The notes beneath the pieces were generated by a model that was not told the DNA's origin, searched no databases, and worked only from the letters and a program-made list of their open reading frames with translations. This document shows, piece by piece, positions 51,822-62,220 of a stretch of 64,000 nucleotides of DNA. The translations under genes were made by a program, and so were the position numbers. Position 1 is the stretch's first letter. Every line of letters begins with the position of its first letter. This stretch comes from Lophius americanus (lineage: Eukaryota; Chordata; Actinopteri; Lophiiformes; Lophiidae): assembly GCA_037951165.1 (NCBI GenBank), contig JBBDHG010000127.1:3419001-3483000 (forward strand), given 5' to 3'.

Positions 51822-54800
51822 CTGTAAGAGACAAACAAAGAGAGAGATAGAGAAAATTACATTTCTTTTCAAACAATATCTCTCTGACACTGTCATAAAA
51901 AATAGAACATTTTAACCAGGTTATTGTGTCCAAGAAGAGTATTATCTTCCAAAGGATGTCATTGCTTTGATAGTTTGGTGCTGGAATAAGAAGATGGTTG
52001 ATTGATAGTTTGATGTTACCTGATTAGTCTGTAATCTAATCCCTAAATTCGCTCTCCGTATATCCTTTGTCTCTTCCTTCCATGTCTCTCTATGGACGCA
52101 AGTGTGCATATACTCATGCTTTCATTTCCTCACTATTTCATTGGTCTTCTATACATCTATTATCTTAGATAATTAATGGATAACAAATGGTGCAAAAAGT
52201 AACATTTATACATCTACCGAAAACCAAGAAAGTGACACATTACTCCAATTTTAATGACTCTACACTGGCTGCCCATTACTCGTTGGTTTTAAAGCCCAAA
52301 AATGGCCGGGCCCCTGACTATACTGTATATCTGAACTTCTATGGCAAACCACTGTGCAATCTGAGATTCCTCAGGCTGGAACTGTCTGACTGTTCCCAGC
52401 TAATGCTTAAAGACAGGATAATGAGCGTTTGGGGTTTGAGTTCGTCAGATAAGAGACAAACTGCCCGATGACCTTCACCTTGTCAGTATCAGGATCTCCT
52501 TTTAAATAACTGTTGAAGACTTACTTATATTGAAAGGCTTTCTTATAGCATTTGTTTTTTCTGTTTATTTTATTTTTATTTATTTTAATACTAATTCAAT
52601 GGAGTTTTAAATTGCATGCTTTATTATTTCCGCCATGGGAGGAGGTTATATTTTCACCACTGTGAGTTTGTCTATTTGTTTCATTTGTAAGCAAAATATA
52701 GTAAAAACTAGGGGACGGATTTGCATGACCCAGAGGTAGGTTTAGGCATATCTTGAGGGGGATAATTTTTGGTGGCGGGGCGCGTTGCGGCATTTAAAAT
52801 AAATTGAAATTGTAAGCTGTTTTTGAAATAAGTCATAAATGAATGGAGGAATCTGTATAATAAAGTAATGTCATTGAATCTGATCAAAATAATGCCTACA
52901 TTAGGTACTGTTGAGCCTTGGACGAAGTTTGCAAGCTGTGAGTGCTTTTTCTTCTTCCCTTGTGTTTATACATTTTAGGCTTGTGCTTTATTTGTAGTTT
53001 CAATAAACTGTTTCATTCCACTTGAAGTCCATATGCTGGCCTATTTTATTCATACATCGCTGGGGATTTGATCTTTGTGAGAGAGTCTGTTGGAAAGGTC
53101 TTTGTATTGTTGGTTTTGACAAGTGCTATACAAATAAAATTATTATCACTGTTCATTTCATTGTGTCATTTATTTACTTTTTAAGGGGAGTAGCTTAGCA
53201 TTCCTGGCTCAACTCAGCTCACTATGTGTTAGCTACTATCAGCCACTTAGCCTCCTTCTCTAGTTATTATTCATTGTGTTATTTTCCCAATATTCTATGT
53301 GAACCCTAATTGATGGGACAAATGTGGGTCCCCGGTCCCTAGGACTCTTTAACACTGTGCAAGCTCTCCAGCCATCACCATCAGCACATTGTCAACCTCT
53401 GCCTTAAGGAAAAATTCCAGTTTCAACTGGAATCAGCTAATCTCAGAAACTCACGTGCCCCCCACTCCTATCTCTCACCCTTGGGACAATCACCATCTTA
53501 AAAACTCTGTCTCTGGGTCTACTTGTTGGTCCAAAACATAGTTGCAACATAATCAGTCTACTTTTAGTTTTTACCAGTTCCACAAGTACTGGTAAATGAT
53601 CATACTTACCATCTTTTGAGGTAAAGAAATTCTTTTGATACTGTTTTATCTCAAAATCAGAATGTGAGTTTTTAACTTCTCCAAATTAAAAAACGTCCAA
53701 CGTTTTTCTGTCTTTCTCTAATCCTTTAATACTTTAAGCAGATTGGCTTGTCTTACCTGCTCTCCATAATCCTCTCCCCAGCTGTTTTTGATGGCCCAGA
53801 ATGGAGTACCTTCACCTGGAAGCACAGTAACATTCATATGATGTCCTTGGCAGAATTCAGCAAAAATCATCATCCTCTATGGTTATCATTCAATAGCTTG
53901 GTGGAAATGGGACACTCAAATGTTTGTTTCATGAATATGAACCAGGTATATGAAGGGAAGTTAAAAGCACTTACGCTCTCCATAGCCAACAAGCAGCACG
54001 GCATGGTCAATCATCCAGGGGTTACAGAAGATCATCAAAGGGTGAGACACACCCTTTTTGTAGAACTACAGAAATTCAAAATACAGTAATAATGAAAAAA
54101 TGTTTACATGCTCATGTAAAAGTATAGGGGAAATAAAATATTGCCATTGAATATAAATGGCGGTATCGTGTGTTTTAAGTATGTAACTTTTTTTAGTAAA
54201 CCAAACCATTGCTGCTTGTAGCAGTGATCAAACTGCTTACCTGCATGGCAAACGCATTCAGAGCAACAGAGATTGGTCCGTTCTCAGCCAGCCAGGCTGC
54301 GATTTCTGGAGAGACAGAGAAATAGTCCATTGAACAACTTTTTGTTTCAGACAAAAAGTTGATTAGTGTCTTTATTTGTTCATTCTAATGACATACTTAT
54401 CATTGCCCTTTCTTCTCTTTCTTTTTCATTGTAATTCCATCTTTCTCAGCCCACTCACCCTTCTCATCTTTGGATATCGCCACAGAACTATTGATGTAAA
54501 CTGCCACCTTCTCCGTGCTGAAGTCGCACGTTTGCTTGTGCCCACTGTAGGAGTAGTCAGTCTCAGACTCCAGACCACCTTAACAACATGGGAGGGATGA
54601 GGATTACAACATTAGAGCATACATTGAGCAAATACCAAATGTTTTAATACTTTGTTGGTTTAATTGTGTCAGTAAACAACTGAAATGTATTGACAAATAT
54701 GTTGATTTGAAGCTATAATGTTTTCACGCAGACATCACTATTCTTCCATCAGGTTTTTCTTACCCAGCTTCTCAATAGCTTTATAAGCGTTTGAGGGCAG

Positions 54801-57800
54801 CCCTCCTCCGCAGGCCTTATCCAGCCCATCACAGTCCACCAGCTCTGTGAGGAACAAATCAATGAATGAATCAAATCATGTTTTGTTTCTCGGCAAACAG
54901 TCACAAGATTATCTGTTGAAGCAAGTTATTGAATTATTGTATAATCAGTGTTTGCTCGGTCTGTGAAAACATGTTTATATGTGTATGTGTTACCTTGTTC
55001 AGAAAGGGACAGCAGTGTCCCATTCTTAAGGAACCATTGGCCTTCAACGTTGCCTGTGACAGAAAATGCCCAGCAGGATCCACACATACCCTGGAAAAAT
55101 AAACACACAAACACGCACAAACACATATACAAAAATCAATTTGGGTATAATTTATTCATAGGTAGCAAAAATTTAATTTCACTGTTCTATAATTAATTTT
55201 GAGTAATGGTACCTGGTTTTTAACAGGACCCACAGCTCCATGATCCCTCCAGTCCCAGCTAGAAGGAGCGGGGTTCCTGGCAGGAGAGGCTGGTTTCATT
55301 GGTTGGTGAAGATTCCATTGGCTCAGTAATGGATTCAGGTATGTGGAGCGAAACTCTTCCTCTGGAGAAAGCAGTCAGAATTCTGAATTACATAGGAAGA
55401 TCTGAGTGCAAAACATACAATAACAATCCATTCATTCCCTGTCTGTTACTGATCCAAAATAACATTTTATTCACTCATTACACACACAAACACAGATACA
55501 CATAACTAGTAAAAGTAGATATAGACCATTAAAGTTGTTTACACAAATTAGATTCTGGAAGTTCAAACTTCACCGGAAAACCGTCTTCCTCAGCTCAGTG
55601 TTTATGTGGGGAACTTTTTAACGGTCTCATACGGTCTGTTGACATGGTCTTGGCCTCTAACTCAAGTAAAGATGTTAAATATCTTAGAATCCTAGATAAA
55701 AAGGCCATATAAATAAAATGTGTGTATACAGAAGCCATCCAGAAAACCTTTTCACACAGCTCAAAGTGGTGGGTGTGATAATCGTCTGCGGTAATGAATT
55801 ACAGGTTGCTGAGGTAGACAGTATCCAGGGGTTTAAGGGCATTAGCAGCATCACAAACATACAAGCTATATTTCCACAACACAGCATGGACAGTATGGTG
55901 GATTGTATAGTGTGTATGGTACAAAATTCAAAATTTGAATTTTTCAGTTTTTAGAAACAACTTTTGCAGGACATGTTTAAATGATTTCACCCTTTGGGGT
56001 CTGAATTAGATTAGGATTGCCATTTCTTTGTGCTCTAGTGAAGCAAGCATCTTTAGTTTTATTTGGAGATTAGATTAGTAGATTAGAGTAGTGGTAGTAG
56101 ATTAGTAGATTAGATTTATATCCAGCAATGAGGTGTGCAGGTCATTGAAAGCGGTCTGTAAACCTGGAGAAGGCCTGTTTTTTCTGTTAGAATAGAAATA
56201 TCTGGAGCTGTTCTCTCACTAATAAATTTGGAAATGTCCAGTTAGGAAAGCAAACATCTTTTGATTTAAAACATGGAGCCCTTGACAGTTTTTAAACTTT
56301 AAAGATGAATTCATTTTGTTTATAACATTTGGTGTGTTATCTTTGGAGACAGTGGTTATAAAAAGAGAAAGGAGATGGATTAAATGTGATATGCTAATTA
56401 AGTTATCAGGGGGGGGGGGGGGGGGGGGGTTCTCTCAAGAGAACTGTTTATTGAATACACTAATGGCTAATTTAAATAACAGCCAATCAAAAATCCCTTT
56501 AATAACAATGTGTTACTATGAGGAAAGAAAGAAAACCACTAAAATGTCCCAACACAATGATTCAGCGACATGATAAAAGGTCATGTTTTGCATGCACAGT
56601 TGATTATAATGCTATGAAGATTCATTTTCATCTCACACACCAGACACACACGTACCAGTTAGGTCGCTGAACTTTGTGACTCCATATTCAGCTGACCCTT
56701 TATCCAGTGACTGCAGCTTCTCAGCCGTCTTCAGGTTCTCGTGGAATATGCGCAAACGGTGGTCTGCCTCTGCAGGAGCAAAGGTCACGTAAACACGTTT
56801 AGAAAATTATTTGACTCCTGATGTAACCAGTCAACTGATAGAAAATTTTTAAAAGCCAATATAATAAAGATGTTTGCCAATACTGTAAAATTTCCATTTG
56901 CAGGGATTAGAATCACATTCATCTGTAACCCAGCCACAAAAAGGTCACAATCAAATTTAACTCTAGTGCAGGATGGGCATCTGGCGTAAAACCTATGCCA
57001 AGTCAATATGTAGAACGCAAAACGGATTCAGAATCGGAACGATCGGGGCTCACGGTTAACAAATACCATCAATGGTACTGTTAGCCAGCAGTGTACCGGC
57101 CTATGGATGGAAACAAATGATCCGCTGTGGCAACACAAAAGCCGGGCAGCCAAAAGACGAAGAATCAGATTAATCTGTAATATTTGAATATTATATTTTA
57201 TTACACTATCTCACAAAGTAATCATTTACACTGTCTACACCTGCTTATTCTTTTATTTTTATTTATAAGACTTTTGTATGAATATTAATTTAGTTATCGG
57301 TCACGGCCATCTTGAATCTTAAAGTTGTTTCTAAATCATTGGGGAATGTTCCTGTTCAGTTTCTCATTCAGGATGAGGAGCTTTTCTTGATGTCATGAGT
57401 ACACTGAGTGCTTTCTGTGCTATGAGTACATATAGGGCTCAGAGCATGTCACAGGAGAGAGACACTATACACATTTTGCTATGTTTGGTATGTGCTGTAT
57501 ATACATCTCAGGCACTCACCTTCCTGGCTGTTATAGACCTTCTTGTATCTAACCATGAATTCTTTGAAGTGGCCCAGCAGCTGCAACGACTCCTGCCACA
57601 TAAAGACCAGACAAACACTCAGACAAATTTGTCAATCTCAACTTCAAACTGATAACAGTAGTTTACGCAGTACTGCATGAGGACATAAGAGGCAGATAAC
57701 AACATGAACAACAGATTACATGTTTACCTCCAGAGGCTGACTGGTGGATGCATCAGTAACGATGTTAGTCTCCTCTACTTGGTGTTCATCTGATAAGAGA

Positions 57801-60246
57801 GACATCCAGGACAACAATGTACAGGTGTCAATGAACAAAACATTTATACACATGTTTTTAAAGTACATGACCTCCGTGGTTTGCAAAAGGTCCAATAAAT
57901 TGAATAACATTGATTCTGGAGCACTTATCTTTTTTGGGATGAGGTAACACTTATCAAACAAGTAAGTAAGTAAACATCCATATTACACAACAACTGACCG
58001 ATGTAGGTGACAACCTGTTTTAGTAATATCATAGGAGGGTACTACTGATATTACAGAGAAAACGATGCCTTGTGGAATAACATTGAAATGGTAGGTCAGT
58101 AATGATTATAGTAGATCTCTTGGGCAAAGAATTAATTCAAACTAAGAAATTAAGAGGAATTATATTCGGTTCTTCAGCTACTTTCAGACCGCAGGACAGC
58201 TGGAACTGAAAAAAAGTAGGCAGAAATAACTGTGGTGTTAAATAATGGATGTTTGTGATGCTCACAGACCTTTAAGCTTGCACTTCTGTTTGAGCAGCGT
58301 TGATGTGCCCTGCCAGGGAATGTCCCAGACCTCGAACACACACACTTCCGTCTGACAGGAACAACAGCATACACAGAGGACAGAATTACTATACAGAATA
58401 TTCTAAATTAAATTAATTATTAGAATTAAATTCTTAGAATTAACATAATTGTAAAGTCTAAGGCAAGAGGAACAAGCAAACAAACAACAGTGTTTGTGTC
58501 ACTGTTGGGTAAGTATCCATGAGGGCATGAGGTATGAGCGTGCTTTGGGCTTCTTCCAGCCAAAGTTAAGTCACAAGACCAGAAGACTGGTGACATGTGA
58601 ATAAACAGCAGTAATATCCAGTTATTACACACTACATTACAATGTGTAATAATAATAATTACATATTAATAAACTGCTTTATTACACGGTGTAATAATAA
58701 ATCACTGCACAGGAGCCCACACAGCTACATTTCTATTTTGTATTATGCATATTTCACACTTCCTCTCTCTCACACACAAAAATGCTCACTCATAACCTAC
58801 CTTAAGTTTCTGCGCCTCAGGGTAGAAGTCACATGTCCTGACCATGGTGGATTTCTTGCACTGGGTGTTACTCAATTCAACTGTTAGAGTGTAACGGAGT
58901 CCCTTAACTAGCTGGAAAACAGACAAACAGTTACATTGTGTTGTCACTGCTAATTCACATATGAGAAATTATATCTGTAATAAAACTATAATCCAACTCA
59001 AGATTTCTTGGAGAAAGCTTAATACATGGCTCATCACTATTAGAGATTACATTTTTCAGAATAGTCTCTAAATGAATACGCACCTTGCTAGACTACTTTT
59101 AGAATATTTCATTTCACTTCCTTTTATTTATATTATGTATGTCTTAATGGCTATAACTAATATTATTGTTATCCTTTTACCCGTCGAATTCCATTGTTAA
59201 AAATTATTGTTTTTTATTATTAGTTATAGAATCTTACACTGTTTTTAAAATGTTTTTACTCTTATTATTGTAAAGCATTGGGTCCATGTAATTTATTGGA
59301 TGCGACCTTCTAGTGCAATGCAGTATATGTAAAGTTCAGTATTTTTATTTATTGAGACTGTTGTTTAAATGTAGTACATCAGAGGCCTTGTGATCCATGC
59401 GTACCTGAAATACGTTTAGCCTCGCTAAGCGTTTTTGCAGTGTGTATGTCTCTGTGTATCTGGATGCTTCCTGTGCTGCATAGAGGCTATTGTCACCCTG
59501 CAGGGACAACTGCATAATATTGCAGAACTAGATAAATCTGCAGATTGTGTCGAGCCAGATTCGACGGTATGATTTGACTTTCGACCAATGTAAAAACACG
59601 AATATACTGCAACATAAACAGTATGCTACTTGTAACGCAAAGGCTTTTCATAAGAACATACATTTAAATCTGTAGTAAAAAATAATACAACTTTGTTTTT
59701 GTTTTTTTATAATTTACTCCTCGTTCTTCTTTGCACGTATAATAGTCCTCTCAGGGGACCAGTTCATGCCATTATTTTGAAATTAAGTCATCTTCGTTTC
59801 CAGTATGACTAGCTAACTCTTTCTAGCCTGACATCTTCATATTCCCCGGGGCCTACTTTGTTTACAGAAAAAGGAAAAAACGCTCAGTTATTCTGCTATC
59901 ATTAAAACGATATTCTACATCCATTACAGTCTGCTGATGCATGATTTGACGCTACAGTGCTGTGAAAGTATAAATGTTTAAATATGTCTTGAATGTGTAC
60001 CTGTTTTGTGGCCGTGATCAACCGGCTGACTTTGCGGAGATGCATTGCGTTGGACCCCTTGTTATAGCGCTCCTCGGCGAACTCCAGTACCCTCTTTAGG
60101 CTTGGGTCTGTCTCCCACACTTGGACCGGAGAGCCTGGAGGCCCGAACCCCGACCGGTCGACATCACCGCCAAACCCAAGCACAGAGTGTACCACAGTGG
60201 CCAAAGCCAGCCACCGGATTACCGGAGAGACACGACAACCGATCAT
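51747..60246 (-). CDS. ctsf: Cathepsin F, papain-family cysteine protease
   Basis: Fourteen coding exons give 474 residues (human about 484), all in phase with AG/GT junctions. It is a lysosomal C1A endopeptidase. Residues 1-24 are a signal peptide. About 45-146 form a cystatin domain with QLVKG (82-86), P131-W132 and Cys100, 109, 123, 143. An I29 inhibitor propeptide follows (LLGHFKEFMVRYKKVYNSQE, then GVTKFSDLTEEEF). The protease domain starts near SSWDWRDHGAVGPV. Catalytic residues are Gln279, Cys285 (GMCGSCWAF), His421 (IDHAVLLVGYG) and Asn441 (IKNSWGEDYG); the protein ends SSAVIS. Cathepsin F rather than W or L is shown by the cystatin domain and the GNVEGQWFLKNGTLLSLSEQ block. A good Kozak A at -3 supports the start. 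Confidence 0.97.
52225..52545 (+). repeat. Decayed L2-type LINE C-terminal fragment
   Basis: THYSNFNDSTLAAHYSLVLKP, NGRAPDY and LELSDCSQLMLKDR echo the HWLPV..KALNGLAPxYL order of L2-type ORF2 ends, with frameshifts. It may be an old RTE/L2 copy. Confidence 0.5.
52628..52800 (+). repeat. Dispersed GGAGGTTATATTTTCACC repeat
   Basis: CCGCCATGGGAGGAGGTTAT, GTTTGTCTATTTGTTTC, GCAAAATATAGTAAAAACTA and CAGAGGTAGGTTTAGGC correspond to the repeat at 39113-39250. Confidence 0.6.
53757..53815 (-). CDS. ctsf: ctsf exon 13: catalytic asparagine
   Basis: EGTPFWAIKNSWGEDYGEQ; the Asn of KNSWG completes the triad. Confidence 0.96.
53975..54065 (-). CDS. ctsf: ctsf exon 12: catalytic histidine
   Basis: FYKKGVSHPLMIFCNPWMID and HAVLLVGYGE; the His of DHAVLLVGYG is catalytic. 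Confidence 0.96.
54241..54305 (-). CDS. ctsf: ctsf exon 11
   Basis: EIAAWLAENGPISVALNAFA and MQ; GPISVA is the conserved strand before the His lobe. Confidence 0.95.
54459..54578 (-). CDS. ctsf: ctsf exon 10
   Basis: GGLESETDYSYSGHKQTCDF and STEKVAVYINSSVAISKDEK, matching the YSY-G-C segment of cathepsin F. Confidence 0.95.
54764..54844 (-). CDS. ctsf: ctsf exon 9
   Basis: ELVDCDGLDKACGGGLPSNA and YKAIEKL; the CGGG-type turn and cysteines of the left lobe are conserved. Confidence 0.95.
54994..55090 (-). CDS. ctsf: ctsf exon 8: catalytic cysteine
   Basis: GMCGSCWAFSVTGNVEGQWF, then LKNGTLLSLSEQ. The Cys of GSCWAF is the nucleophile. Confidence 0.97.
55213..55361 (-). CDS. ctsf: ctsf exon 7: propeptide end and mature N-terminus
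   Basis: EEEFRSTYLNPLLSQWNLHQ, a Pro/Ala-rich activation segment, and SSWDWRDHGAVGPVKNQ ending with the oxyanion-hole Gln. Confidence 0.96.
55362..56655 (-). other. ctsf: ctsf intron between exons 6 and 7
   Basis: No coding was seen. It has a GATTAGTA-rich patch (56071-56118) and a 21-G run (56409-56429). Confidence 0.75.
56409..56429. repeat. Poly-G run of about 21
   Basis: An uninterrupted G tract on the plus strand (C on the ctsf strand); its length is likely to be unreliable in assemblies. Confidence 0.9.
56656..56769 (-). CDS. ctsf: ctsf exon 6: I29 propeptide, ERFNIN-type helix
   Basis: EADHRLRIFHENLKTAEKLQ, then AEYGVTKFSDLT, the ERFNIN-type and GxTxFxD motifs of papain-like propeptides. 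Confidence 0.96.
56770..57519 (-). other. ctsf: ctsf intron between exons 5 and 6
   Basis: No repeat or exon was recognised. Confidence 0.75.
57520..57592 (-). CDS. ctsf: ctsf exon 5: start of I29 propeptide
   Basis: ESLQLLGHFKEFMVRYKKVY and NSQE; it ends in phase 1 at gtgagt. Confidence 0.95.
57728..57789 (-). CDS. ctsf: ctsf exon 4: linker
   Basis: DEHQVEETNIVTDASTSQPL, an unstructured-looking linker between the cystatin and I29 domains; it ends in phase 0. Confidence 0.9.
57790..58269 (-). other. ctsf: ctsf intron between exons 3 and 4
   Basis: No repeat or exon was recognised; donor gtctgt is weaker than the others. Confidence 0.75.
58270..58351 (-). CDS. ctsf: ctsf exon 3: cystatin second hairpin
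   Basis: TEVCVFEVWDIPWQGTSTLL and KQKCKLK; it carries the PW loop and the last two cystatin cysteines. Confidence 0.95.
58352..58800 (-). other. ctsf: ctsf intron between exons 2 and 3
   Basis: No exon was recognised; it includes a TTACACTACATTACAATGTGTAATAATAA patch of short palindromes near 58626-58655. Confidence 0.75.
58801..58911 (-). CDS. ctsf: ctsf exon 2: cystatin first hairpin
   Basis: LVKGLRYTLTVELSNTQCKK and STMVRTCDFYPEAQKLK; it holds VKG of the QxVxG loop and the first two cystatin cysteines. Confidence 0.95.
58912..60000 (-). other. ctsf: ctsf intron between exons 1 and 2
   Basis: AT-rich with no recognised element; donor gtacac, acceptor ttccag. Confidence 0.75.
60001..60246 (-). 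CDS. ctsf: ctsf exon 1: signal peptide and start of cystatin domain
   Basis: 82 codons. The hydrophobic core WLALATVVHSVLG is followed by the helix LKRVLEFAEERYNKGSNAMH typical of cystatins. It ends in phase 0 with the Gln that begins QLVKG. Confidence 0.95.
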
Positions 60247-60407
60247 GATTTTGGTCCCAACGGGTTGTCCGGAGAAAAGCGACAGATCCGATCTGTGCTT
60301 GGTTGAAAAGAAACGTGTTTACTTGCCTGAGAGATAAGTCGATATCGAGTAAACACTTAATAGAGGTAGCGATTGCGTGTTGTTGCCAAACAAGTCGGAT
60401 GTTGCCT

Positions 60408-60440
60408 GTGGGCGGAGTTACATTGTTTCAGTGGGCGGGG
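60408..60440 (-). promoter_or_regulatory. ctsf: Twin GC boxes in the probable ctsf promoter
   Basis: GTGGGCGGAG (60408-60417) and GTGGGCGGGG (60431-60440) are Sp1/KLF-type sites 23 bp apart, 160-195 bp upstream of the ctsf start codon. No TATA box was seen, as expected for a housekeeping lysosomal gene. Confidence 0.55.
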
Positions 60441-60449
60441 TCTATTCTG

Positions 60450-60837
60450 AACACCGTCAGCAACAGAACCTGGCCTGTACTTAACGACTAACATCATTGT
60501 ATATGACTAGATGGACCGATCGTTACATGCATTAGTTACCTCTTTATGATAACTGATAAATATTTTACATCATTGTGGGTTTTTCTTTTTCTTTTTCCAA
60601 CCAAACTATGTAGGCCATTTGGTCGTCTTATGCAAATGAAACAAGATATATTTAAGTTATTTGCAGAGCACCAGTGATGGAGAGTACATTTTATCAGTTA
60701 CTGTGCTTAAGGGCAAATTGCAGTTACTTTACTTGAGTATTCACAGTTTACACTATTTAACACATCTACTGTATCAAAGCTACATCTAGATTTCCGAATG
60801 AAATGTCTTGCTTTCGACTCTACTACTTTTGTCTAGC
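60450..60837. other. Intergenic DNA upstream of ctsf
   Basis: No gene or repeat was recognised. It may contain distal ctsf control sequence. Confidence 0.4.
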
Positions 60838-62220
60838 AGCCACTGGGAGACTTCAAGGCACACGTGGGTAATGACAGCCAGACCTGGAGTGGAGTGATTG
60901 GGAGGGACGGTCTGCCTGATCTGAACCCTAGTGGTGTTCAGTTATTGGACTTCTGTGCTAGTCTCAGTTTGTCCATAATGAACACCATGTTCAAACATTA
61001 GGGTGTCCACCAGTGCCCCTGGCAACAGGACACCCTAGGTTGCAGATCCATGATCGACTTTGTAGTTGTATCAGCTGATCTGCTGCAGCATGTTTTGGAC
61101 ACTAGGGTGAAGAGAGGAGCTGGGCTGTCAACTGATCACTACCTGGTGGTGAGTTGGATCAGATGGCGGGGGAGGAAGCTTGACAAACCTGGTAGGCCCA
61201 AACGAATAGTGAGGGTCTGCTGAGAACGTTTGGCCGAGGACCCTGTCAGGATGGTCTTCAACTGCCACCTCCGGCTGAGTTTCAACCGCGTTGCGGGGGA
61301 TGGCCGGGGACATGGAAACCGAGTGGACCATGTTCCGTGCTGCCATTGCCGAGGCGGCTGCTGGGAGCTGCGGTCGCAAGGCTGCCGGTGCTAGTCAGGG
61401 CGGTAATCCCCGGTCCTGCTGGTGGACACCAGAGGTGAGGGATGCTGTCAGGCTGAAGAAGGAGTCCTACAGAGCATGGCTTACTTGTGGGACTCCTGAA
61501 GCAGCTAAAAGCTGCTGGCAAGCCAAGCGACAAGTGGTGGAGGGTCTCGGGTTCGGTGGCCTTAGAATCCTGTCTCTGCTTTTTGCGGATGATGTGGTGT
61601 GTGTGATTGGCACATTCGAACACTGACCTCCAGCTCGCACTGGGATGATTTGCAGCCGAGTGTGAAGCGGTCAGGATGAGAATCAGCACCTCTAAGGCTG
61701 AGGCCATGGTTTTGAAGAGAGAGCTGAGCCAAAAGGAAAAGCTCCTGATTTACCGGTCCATCTATGTTCCGACCCTCACCTATCGTCATGAACTGTGGGT
61801 CATGACCGATAGAATGAGGTCGCGGATACAAGCGGCTGAAATGAGTTTTCTCTGCAGGGTGGCTGGGCTCAGCCGTAGAGATAGGTTGAGGAGCTCAGAC
61901 AATCAGGAGAGGCTCAAAGTTGAGCCGCTGCTCCTCCACATCGACAGGAGTCAGTTGAGTCGTATCGGGCATCTAGTCAGGATGCCCCCCAGACACCTCC
62001 CTGGGGAGGTGTTTCAGGCATTTCCATCTGGGAGGAGACCCCGGGGTAGACCAAGGACCCGCTGGAGAGATTAAATCTCTCGGCTGGCGTGGGAAAGCCT
62101 CGGAATCCTCCTAGAGGAGTTGGTGGATCTGGCCGGGTAGGGAAAAGTCTCGGCTTCCCTGCTGAAACTGCTGCTCCCCGCTATCCAGACCTGGATAAGT
62201 GGAGGAGAACGAGAACGAGA
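60838..62220 (+). pseudogene. RTE/Rex3-like LINE, internally deleted
   Basis: The endonuclease end (LGDFKAHVGNDSQTW, CRSMIDFVVVSADL, VKRGAGLSTDHYLVVSWIRW) runs through GNPRSCWWTPEVRDAVRLKK to QAKRQVVEG and then jumps to LRILSLLFADDVV, skipping most of the reverse transcriptase fingers and palm. It continues to LIYRSIYVPTLTYRHELWVM, the SRIQAAEMSFLCRVAGLSRR block and RPRGRPRTRWRD and ends in GAACGAGAAC units (62195-62220). Stops and frameshifts are present, so it is dead. Confidence 0.85.

Larger units (their letters stand above)
51822..53756 (-). other. ctsf: Last ctsf intron, with LINE and dispersed repeats
   Basis: 1.9 kb between the catalytic Asn exon and the last exon. It contains L2-type scraps (52225-52545), the dispersed repeat at 52628-52800 and an AAGTGCTATACAAATAAAATTATTAT tail near 53123. 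Donor gtaaga, acceptor cttacag. Confidence 0.75.
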
